A stretch of DNA of 5,864 bases, from contig CAYSXI010000255.1 in NCBI GenBank assembly GCA_964434955.1, positions 1 through 5,864 on the forward strand. The letters are read 5' to 3'. The notes under the pieces are model-generated. The model searched no databases, was not told the DNA's origin, and worked only from the letters and a program-made list of their open reading frames with translations. Below, piece by piece: positions 1 through 4,901 of the stretch (positions are counted from its first letter, which is position 1; every line of letters starts with the position of its first letter). The stretch comes from JANQLU01 sp964434955 (GTDB lineage: Bacteria > Planctomycetota > Planctomycetia > Pirellulales > Pirellulaceae). Both the position numbers and the translations under genes were made by a program.

Positions 1-281
1 CTTGTTTTGCGGTGAATAATGAGGACTGAGCGGGGGAGCAGAACGCTCAAATCCTAGGCGGCAACGCTACAATTTGCACAACTCGCACCTAGATATTTGG
101 CCATGTGGATAAACTGTGCAAAATGGTTGCCGAATGCAGGTAGAGCGTACAATATATGTCTTCACCCAAGAGAAACAGCAGTTTTTGCACTAGAACTACA
201 CTGTCCTGGCCATCCCGAGCCCTAGCCAGGCAATCTTGATGGTGCTCCGTAGGCGTAGCAAGGTTTTCAATCGAGATCATC
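1..281. other. Left-edge region with no supportable gene
   Basis: All three forward frames close within the first 29 bases, so at most a few C-terminal codons of an upstream gene could be present. A 63-codon reverse ORF (89-280) has no recognisable features, and its start codon lies one base from the GTG at 282. The region holds a TTTGCACA inverted repeat (73-80 with 115-122), a third TTTGCAC copy at 184-190, and a CCTGGC/GCCAGG pair (205-210, 225-230). A TACAAT hexamer at 148-153 follows TTGCCG at 127-132 with only 15 bp between them, which is too weak to call a promoter. It is probably the leader and promoter region of the gene at 282. Confidence 0.5.
73..122. repeat. TTTGCACA inverted repeat upstream of the membrane-protein gene
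   Basis: TTTGCACA at 73-80 is matched exactly by its reverse complement TGTGCAAA at 115-122, with 34 bp between the arms. A third partial copy, TTTGCAC, occurs at 184-190. Repeated short inverted motifs upstream of a gene can be binding sites for a dimeric regulator. No regulator is known here, and an 8-bp arm can arise by chance. Confidence 0.3.
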
Positions 282-1406
282 GTGAGAAGTTGGCTTAACA
301 GAGCTCAAAAGTGGACGATGCAGTTGCCCAAAAGCTGGGGACTGGGCCAGGCCGAAATCCACTCCTCGCTGCTTGTTTCGCTGCTACTACTGGCCGTCTT
401 CTTCTTCGCGCTCAGCTTTTTACGTGTCGGATTCGCCGAACTTCGTACATTGGCGGTCACACTGCCGATCGTTTGGATTGTCAGCTTGGCAGTGCGAATC
501 GCCGCCCAGCAGCTAGCCATTGGCGAGTACTCCAATGATATGGGAATCGTCGTCGGACCGTCCGGTAATCTGCAAACCGACTACGAGTACATGCCACCTC
601 GGATCGTTTTTTCCTACTCAGCAGCAGGACAGCTCGCTTCACTGGGTATGGTTTCGATCGGATTAATTGTTGGCGCAGCCATGATTACGCCGTCCGGCAG
701 TGAACTGACAATTGCTGAACTACTAGATTTAAGAGGCGGACTAGGCAGTCACGCTTGGGCCACTCAGATCATGTGGGTCAACATATTCCTGTTTGCGATC
801 CACCTTCTCCCCACCGTCCCATTCGACATGCGTGCGACATCGTTTGCACACTTTTCTAGCCGCAGCCCAAGCCCTCAAGATCCTTCAGTCTTTAGAAAAG
901 TTGCATCCGTCGATTCTCATTTGGCCGCACTAATGACGGGCGTCGGCATTGCTTCGATTGGATTTGGCGCCGTCATGCAACAAGAAATTCTCGGTTGGTA
1001 TGCGGCAGCAGCCTCGGCCGTCTATCTCTTTATCGCTGGCCAATGGGAAATGGCGCGAGCTGAAGAACTAGAAGAACAATACGCTACAATCCCGACACCA
1101 TTGGCAAGGCTGGACGTAAGCTCGACCGTTCACGCTCCACACATCAATTTCGGCGCCGAGCCTTCCGGTGAGTCATCGGATGCCATCGAAGGATTGACAG
1201 CGGAAGCCTTTGATTCAGCAGATCAGATGCTTGACGAATTCGACGACAATTTTGAATCGCAAGTTGCTTTGCAAGAACCCATGGATGTCGACGAGATCCT
1301 ACGCAAGGTTCACAAAGAAGGAACTGACGCACTTTCAGATCTCGAACGTCAAACACTTCTCTCAGCCAGCCAAGAAATCAAACAACGACGTGAATCTGAT
1401 TCTTAG
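282..1406 (+). CDS. Polytopic membrane protein, degenerate site-2-protease (M50)-like
   Basis: The product is 374 residues. Hydrophobic segments lie at about 28-50, 54-76, 108-134, 158-180, 215-233 and 236-254, followed by an acidic soluble tail (260-374). The layout follows M50 site-2 proteases: an IHSSL opening (26-30) before the first helix, a GQLASL stretch (116-121) where the family has AGP..N, and HLLPTVPFD (174-182) where it has NLLPxxPLDGG. The zinc-binding HExxH, expected near 72-76, reads RIAAQ, and the Gly after D182 is Met. It therefore looks catalytically dead; this alignment is my inference. The tail ends in VDEILRKVHKEGTDALSDLE (336-355), resembling the short DUF6576-type C-terminal helix pair of some rhomboid and planctomycete membrane proteins. 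The start is GTG at 282, the first start after an in-frame TGA at 237. ATG 318 is an alternative, and neither has a clear ribosome site. The gene converges on uvrC. It could also be an unrelated membrane protein. Confidence 0.8.
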   Translation: MRSWLNRAQKWTMQLPKSWGLGQAEIHSSLLVSLLLLAVFFFALSFLRVGFAELRTLAVTLPIVWIVSLAVRIAAQQLAIGEYSNDMGIVVGPSGNLQTDYEYMPPRIVFSYSAAGQLASLGMVSIGLIVGAAMITPSGSELTIAELLDLRGGLGSHAWATQIMWVNIFLFAIHLLPTVPFDMRATSFAHFSSRSPSPQDPSVFRKVASVDSHLAALMTGVGIASIGFGAVMQQEILGWYAAAASAVYLFIAGQWEMARAEELEEQYATIPTPLARLDVSSTVHAPHINFGAEPSGESSDAIEGLTAEAFDSADQMLDEFDDNFESQVALQEPMDVDEILRKVHKEGTDALSDLERQTLLSASQEIKQRRESDS

Positions 1407-1412
1407 TCGTTG
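1383..1412. repeat. Inverted repeat over the membrane-protein stop codon
   Basis: CAACGAC (1383-1389) and GTCGTTG (1406-1412) are perfect 7-bp arms around a 16-base loop, and GAA/TTC (1392-1394, 1400-1402) can add a short inner stem. The TAG stop (1404-1406) lies within it. It sits between two convergent genes, where a bidirectional terminator would be useful. No T-tract follows on either strand, so intrinsic termination is only a possibility. Confidence 0.3.
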
Positions 1413-1440
1413 ATTCCTTATCGCAAGACAACTTTTGGCT

Positions 1441-1779
1441 CTATCGATCTAATTGCGATTTGTGGCGCAAAATATGGTGATAGTGTTGAGCAAATCGGTG
1501 AGCCTCATCGCGCACATACTGCAACAATCTTAATGCAAAGGCGTGTCGACTCAATTTCAATGGCTCATTGCTGCCGGGCAAAAAGATCTCTTCTTCCTTC
1601 TTCGCTAAGGAGAGAAGCGTTGGAGGAACAATATTCTGGTCCCGAAATGCTGCCACAGCAGAGCTAAGTTGTCCTTTGCCGCCATCGATCAGAAGTAAAT
1701 CGGGAAAAGACTCTTGCTGATCAGAAAGCCTTCTAAAGCGGCGACATACAACTTCGTGAATGCTGCGAAAATCATCCAC
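1441..1779 (-). CDS. uvrC: UvrC C-terminal fragment (RNase H-like nuclease, 5' incision)
   Basis: This stretch of 112 codons continues UvrC after the frameshift. It begins at a GTG that is probably an internal Val codon, not a true start. It carries the second half of the RNase H-like endonuclease that cuts 5' of the lesion: DLLLIDGGKGQL with catalytic Asp at 32, the LAKKEEEIFLPG loop (58-69) and RDEAHRFA with the active-site His at 94. The protein then ends at SQLDR and a TAG stop. In most UvrC proteins about 55-60 more residues follow, forming two helix-hairpin-helix DNA-binding motifs. None of the three reverse frames past 1441 encodes such a domain, and a convergent gene ends 34 bp further on. 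On its own this fragment could not act, because the first catalytic Asp is in the other ORF. Confidence 0.75.
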   Translation of the reverse strand: MDDFRSIHEVVCRRFRRLSDQQESFPDLLLIDGGKGQLSSAVAAFRDQNIVPPTLLSLAKKEEEIFLPGSNEPLKLSRHAFALRLLQYVRDEAHRFAQHYHHILRHKSQLDR

Positions 1780-2842
1780 CTTTTACGTTCTTGATCTTGT
1801 AGCGTCGATAGCCTGGCTTAAAAGGCAGCCCATCGATGAACTGAACCAAGCTTGCTACTGTTTCCCCACCGCCGAGATGGGCAATATCTACGCCTTCAAT
1901 CACGCGTGGCGGCTCTGAGAGCTTGAGCACCTTTTGAAGACCAGTCATCCCCTTCTTGGGATCGATGTAAAACACCTCAGGCTGAACGTGCGTGTCCAGT
2001 TCACCTCGCTCGTCGAGTCGCTCGAGCATGGAAATTTCATCGCGCAACCTAGCCGCTTTTTCGAAGTTCAGATCCTTGGAAGCGTCCTTCGTTTCCTTCG
2101 TCATTTGGCTCAGTAGACGTTTCTTCCCGCCCTCAAGAAAAGTCTGCAGGCGCTTAATATCTTGACGGTATTCTTCTTTGCTTATTCTCTGATTGCAGGG
2201 TGCGGTGCACTGTCGAATGGATGCCAAGAGGCAAGGGCGAAACCAACGCCACTTCTCATCGCCTTCTTCGATGTCCAAGCTACATGTTCGAAACTTAAAA
2301 ATCTTTTGCAGAACCTGAATCGCGCCACGTAGGGCTCCAGCACTCGCAAAGGGCCCATAGAGTTTGACACCTTTTTGGCTAGGAGTCCGCGTAAGCTCAA
2401 CTCGCGGAAAATCTTCCCGAGTCGAAATCATAAGATACGGGAAGGTCTTGTCGTCCTTGAGTTCCTTGTTGTGCTTCGGCTGGATGTCCTTGATCAGGCG
2501 GGATTCGGCCAACAACGCGTCGACTTCGCTTTCGCATTCCAGGAATTCGATGTCGCAGATTTCATGGATCCAATTCGCAGTCCGTTCTTCTTTCTCCGCC
2601 GACTTTTGAAAGTAACTTCCGGCACGCGAGCGAAGATTTTTCGCTTTGCCGACATAGATGACCACGCCGGCGATGTCTTTCATGAGATAGACACCGGGAC
2701 TTTGCGGAAACTTCTTGACCTTGGCGGCGGCGTATTCGAATCCGAGTTCCGCTTCGACTTCTTCGTTGCCGGACTCAAACTCGGACGGAGAAGCGTCGGG
2801 TTCGGACTGGTCGGGTTTTTCGGGTTCGGGATGATTAGACAT
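1772..2842 (-). CDS. uvrC: UvrC N-terminal part: GIY-YIG nuclease, Cys cluster, UVR domain
   Basis: Excinuclease ABC subunit C is recruited by UvrB to damaged DNA and cuts 3' and then 5' of the lesion. The 356 residues begin with a disordered, Pro/Glu/Ser/Asp-rich stretch (1-36). The GIY-YIG domain follows: GVY at 50-52, YVG at 63-65, Arg 71, catalytic Glu 113 and N125. Four cysteines (187, 204, 212, 216) match the cluster reported to bind Fe-S in E. coli UvrC. The UVR/UvrB-binding segment is about 244-278. The first RNase H-like Asp is D319, in GVDIAHLGG. Only about 40 residues separate UVR from D319, against about 160 in E. coli. The frame stops at KNVKGG and coding resumes in another phase. 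ATG 2842 is the only plausible start. It lacks a Shine-Dalgarno and adjoins a large inverted repeat. The gene lies 99 bp downstream of the mutase gene and may share its transcript. Confidence 0.9.
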   Translation of the reverse strand: MSNHPEPEKPDQSEPDASPSEFESGNEEVEAELGFEYAAAKVKKFPQSPGVYLMKDIAGVVIYVGKAKNLRSRAGSYFQKSAEKEERTANWIHEICDIEFLECESEVDALLAESRLIKDIQPKHNKELKDDKTFPYLMISTREDFPRVELTRTPSQKGVKLYGPFASAGALRGAIQVLQKIFKFRTCSLDIEEGDEKWRWFRPCLLASIRQCTAPCNQRISKEEYRQDIKRLQTFLEGGKKRLLSQMTKETKDASKDLNFEKAARLRDEISMLERLDERGELDTHVQPEVFYIDPKKGMTGLQKVLKLSEPPRVIEGVDIAHLGGGETVASLVQFIDGLPFKPGYRRYKIKNVKGG

Positions 2843-2843
2843 G

Positions 2844-2916
2844 GCATTCGGCGATTTGGGTCGCCCTTATTCTGGCACATTTTGTGACGCAGGTTGAGAC
2901 GGCGACCGCCGAATGC
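2844..2916 (-). repeat. Nested inverted repeat in the uvrC leader
   Basis: GCATTCGGCG (2844-2853) is a perfect 10-bp inverted match to CGCCGAATGC (2907-2916). Inside it, GTCGCC (2860-2865) pairs with GGCGAC (2901-2906). Further in, CTG/CAG (2872-2874, 2890-2892) and CACA/TGTG (2876-2879, 2883-2886) pair around a TTT loop. The arms are therefore collinear and nested, forming one long interrupted hairpin that fills most of the 99-bp gap between the mutase stop and the uvrC start. On the uvrC transcript the last paired base lies one nucleotide before the AUG, so ribosome access would be affected. It could be a translational control element, an RNA-processing or termination site, or a small dispersed repeat. 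Confidence 0.6.
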
Positions 2917-2941
2917 AACATCCAGTCAGCTGGCACAGGGC

Positions 2942-4771
2942 CTATTCAACCCCTTCGGCAAAAGTGCGCAATGCGGATTCGAAACGATCCATTCGCTGTT
3001 CGACTTCGATTTTGACATCTTCCAGACGTTGAAGCGATTCGGGTGGCTCGAATCCGAACATGTACAATTTGATTTTCGGCTCCGTGCCGGAAGGCCGAAC
3101 ACCGACATAATTTCCGGGCATGTTGGTTTCAAGGAAGATTAGGTTTCCTTCCGGACCGGAAATCGCCTGAACCGAACCGTCCGAGTAGTGCCGGCACATT
3201 GATTCGTAGTCGCGAATCGAGTCGATTTCAATGTCACCGAGCTGCCAGGGCGTATCGTCCCGGAGTGCATTCATCAAACGTTGCATTCGTTTCATTCCAT
3301 CAGAACCTTCCATCTGAATGGTCAACAATCGTTCTGAATGGTAGCCGTGATCAAGGTAAAGCTGATCGAGTTTTTGGTGCACGGTTTTGTCTTCGGCCTT
3401 GGCCTCGGCTGCCAGTTCGGTCATCAGTAAACAGGCGATCGCACCGTCCTTGTCACGACAATATTCGCCCACCAAAAAACCGTGCGATTCTTCCGTGCCA
3501 AAAACGAACTGTTCGGGCCCCAACTCGTCCATCAAGTTGCAAATCCATTTGAAGCCAACGAGATTCTCGTTGTGGCACGTGACCCCATAAGATTTAGCAA
3601 TGCGTGGGATCAGCATCGTGGTTACAAGCGTGGTGATCAAATACGAGCTGGACCGAAGCTCGCCGCGTGATTCCATTTTCCTCAATACGAAATCGGCAAG
3701 AAGCGCTCCAAGCTGGTTGCCGTTAAACGTCTTCCAGGGGCCTGTCGAGTCCAGGGTCAGTGGTGCGGCGGCACCCATCCGGTCGCAATCGGGATCGGTT
3801 GCGAGAATCAGGTTGGCGCCGGTACTTTGTGCACGCTCAATGATCGCATCAAAAACCGCCGGATTTTCCGGGTTGGAAACGTGCCCCGGGACGTTTGGGA
3901 AATCACCGTTCGGTTCCCGATGGGGTTCGAAAATTTCCAGGTCATTGAATCCGACCGCGTCGAAAAGGTTTTTGACGTTGAATTCGCCAACTCCATGGAG
4001 TGGCGAATAGATGACTTTCAAATCGCGGGAATCACCAAGGCTATGTGCGACGTGTTCTTTCAAAAGGGCTTCATCGGTTTCTTCCCGGCAAAGGATAACT
4101 TTTCCTGCCTCGACCGCTGGTTCAAAATCGTCGACCAGGAATCCTTGTACCTGTTCCACTCGATCAATCACTCCCGCGTCATGCGGTGGCACTAATTGAG
4201 CGCCGTTGGACCAGTAAACCTTGACGGCATTGTCGCTGGGTGGATTGTGGCTGGCCGTCACCATGATCCCACAATCGCAGTTCTTGTATCGGATCAAGTA
4301 GGAAAGTTCCGGCGTCGATCGATAGTCATCAATGAAATAAACCGTGAACCCTTCGTTGACGAGGATCCCAGCGCACAATTCGGCGAAATCACGTGAGCGA
4401 TGCCTGGTGTCATAGCCGATTGCGCAGGACCAGGGACCGTCGGGCTTGAACTGTTTGACGTAATCCGCCAAGCCTTTGGCACTTTCTCCAATCGTTTGCC
4501 GGTTGATGGCATTCGACCCGAAAGGATACATGCGTCCGCGACGACCGCCCGTTCCAAAGGGAATCACTGTCCAAAAAACGTTGTCCAGCTCCTGCCACTT
4601 TTCCTGTTGTATGTGTTCGACAATGGCTGCAGCGTCGACGGCGTATCGCGGGCTCGTCAACCAAACTCGCATGTTTTCAGCGGCTGACTCGGTGATTTTT
4701 TCAGTCTGAACTGCGGCGTCGATTTGTTGCAAAACGGATGCGACGTCAAATTCAGTAGTGGCATCACTCAT
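2942..4771 (-). CDS. Phospho-sugar mutase (phosphoglucomutase/phosphopentomutase type)
   Basis: This 609-residue cytosolic member of the alpha-D-phosphohexomutase superfamily probably interconverts glucose-1-phosphate and glucose-6-phosphate, or the phosphates of ribose, through a phosphoserine and a bisphosphate intermediate. The four signatures are in order: TASHNPP with catalytic Ser 174, the Mg-binding DPDCDR (Asp 326, 328, 330), the sugar-binding GTEESHG (425-431) and the phosphate-binding RPSGTEPK (559-566). PFGTGGRRG (71-79) and LVGFKWI (404-410) fit the PGM2/PgcA branch, whose members are about 560-610 residues. Sugar specificity cannot be read from sequence alone. The start is set at ATG 4771 (MSDATTEFDV). 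The frame stays open to 4987, but those 72 extra residues are not mutase-like and would overlap the divergent glmM. Spacing to the paralogous divergent gene is 130 bp, and uvrC follows on the same strand. Confidence 0.93.
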   Translation of the reverse strand: MSDATTEFDVASVLQQIDAAVQTEKITESAAENMRVWLTSPRYAVDAAAIVEHIQQEKWQELDNVFWTVIPFGTGGRRGRMYPFGSNAINRQTIGESAKGLADYVKQFKPDGPWSCAIGYDTRHRSRDFAELCAGILVNEGFTVYFIDDYRSTPELSYLIRYKNCDCGIMVTASHNPPSDNAVKVYWSNGAQLVPPHDAGVIDRVEQVQGFLVDDFEPAVEAGKVILCREETDEALLKEHVAHSLGDSRDLKVIYSPLHGVGEFNVKNLFDAVGFNDLEIFEPHREPNGDFPNVPGHVSNPENPAVFDAIIERAQSTGANLILATDPDCDRMGAAAPLTLDSTGPWKTFNGNQLGALLADFVLRKMESRGELRSSSYLITTLVTTMLIPRIAKSYGVTCHNENLVGFKWICNLMDELGPEQFVFGTEESHGFLVGEYCRDKDGAIACLLMTELAAEAKAEDKTVHQKLDQLYLDHGYHSERLLTIQMEGSDGMKRMQRLMNALRDDTPWQLGDIEIDSIRDYESMCRHYSDGSVQAISGPEGNLIFLETNMPGNYVGVRPSGTEPKIKLYMFGFEPPESLQRLEDVKIEVEQRMDRFESALRTFAEGVE

Positions 4772-4901
4772 TGAATGTTTCTCGAAAAAAGCGAAACTGG
4801 CGATCGGAATTCCATCGACGATTTTGGGACAAATCCGAGACAACCGCAAGTCGAGTCGACAAGTCTTGCTGCGTTCTCTGTCACTCTGTGAAGAAATCAA
4901 A
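4772..4901. promoter_or_regulatory. Divergent intergenic region between two mutase genes
   Basis: These 130 bp separate two start codons facing away from each other, so both promoters should lie here unless transcription enters from outside. A candidate for the reverse gene is described separately. I find no convincing sigma-70-like pair for the forward gene. Before the forward ATG, GAAGAAA (4890-4896) is a weak purine-rich ribosome site. The reverse gene has only CGAGAAA. A GTCGAGTCGAC tract (4849-4860 region) is a short imperfect palindrome of unclear meaning. Confidence 0.55.
4821..4849 (-). promoter_or_regulatory. Weak sigma-70-like promoter candidate for the reverse mutase gene
   Basis: On the reverse strand TTGCGG (4849-4844) and CAAAAT (4826-4821) are separated by 17 bp, and the -10 lies 50 bp before the start codon. 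The -35 matches the consensus at three bases and the -10 at four. Spacing and position are good but the match is poor, so this is only a candidate. Confidence 0.2.

Larger units (their letters stand above)
1441..2842 (-). pseudogene. uvrC locus, reading frame split by a frameshift
   Basis: Two overlapping reverse-strand ORFs together encode one UvrC, the nuclease subunit of the UvrABC nucleotide excision repair complex. The upstream frame reads GTA AAA GGT GGA TGA and stops at 1772. The downstream frame carries on as GTG GAT GAT TTT from 1779, giving VDDFRSIHEVV, the expected next UvrC block. Restoring one GT (GGT GTG GAT GAT) gives NVKGVDDF and the same spacing from YRR to DD as I recall for Thermotoga and E. 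coli UvrC, so a 2-base deletion in a GTGT run is the simplest reading. Removing one A from the AAAA run also restores the frame but leaves the loop one residue short. Both halves keep their motifs, which suggests a recent mutation, an assembly error or recoding rather than long decay. The rejoined length is about 467 residues against 610 in E. coli. Confidence 0.75.

Noticed and set aside
127..153. TTGCCG-TACAAT promoter for the gene at 282
   Set aside because: The spacer is only 15 bp, the -35 is weak and the start codon is about 130 bp away, so support is too thin to annotate.
205..230. CCTGGC/GCCAGG hairpin as a riboswitch or attenuator before the membrane-protein gene
   Set aside because: It has only a 6-bp stem with a 14-base loop, no T-tract and no known riboswitch core, so it is easily explained by chance.
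89..280. 63-codon reverse ORF at the left side
   Set aside because: No recognisable motif or ribosome site. Its start lies one base from the GTG of the forward gene, and its length is within chance expectation.
1400..1440. A second frameshift hiding the UvrC HhH domain
   Set aside because: I translated all three reverse frames beyond the TAG at 1441. None gives an IPGIG-type helix-hairpin-helix sequence, so the domain is absent rather than out of frame.
1410..1667. 85-codon forward ORF at the 3' end of uvrC
   Set aside because: It overlaps the conserved UvrC nuclease block on the other strand and has no recognisable content.
2375..2887. 170-codon forward ORF opposite uvrC
   Set aside because: It is antisense to the conserved GIY-YIG and Cys-cluster coding region. 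The Phe/Gly-rich translation mirrors the acidic N-terminal coding sequence of uvrC.
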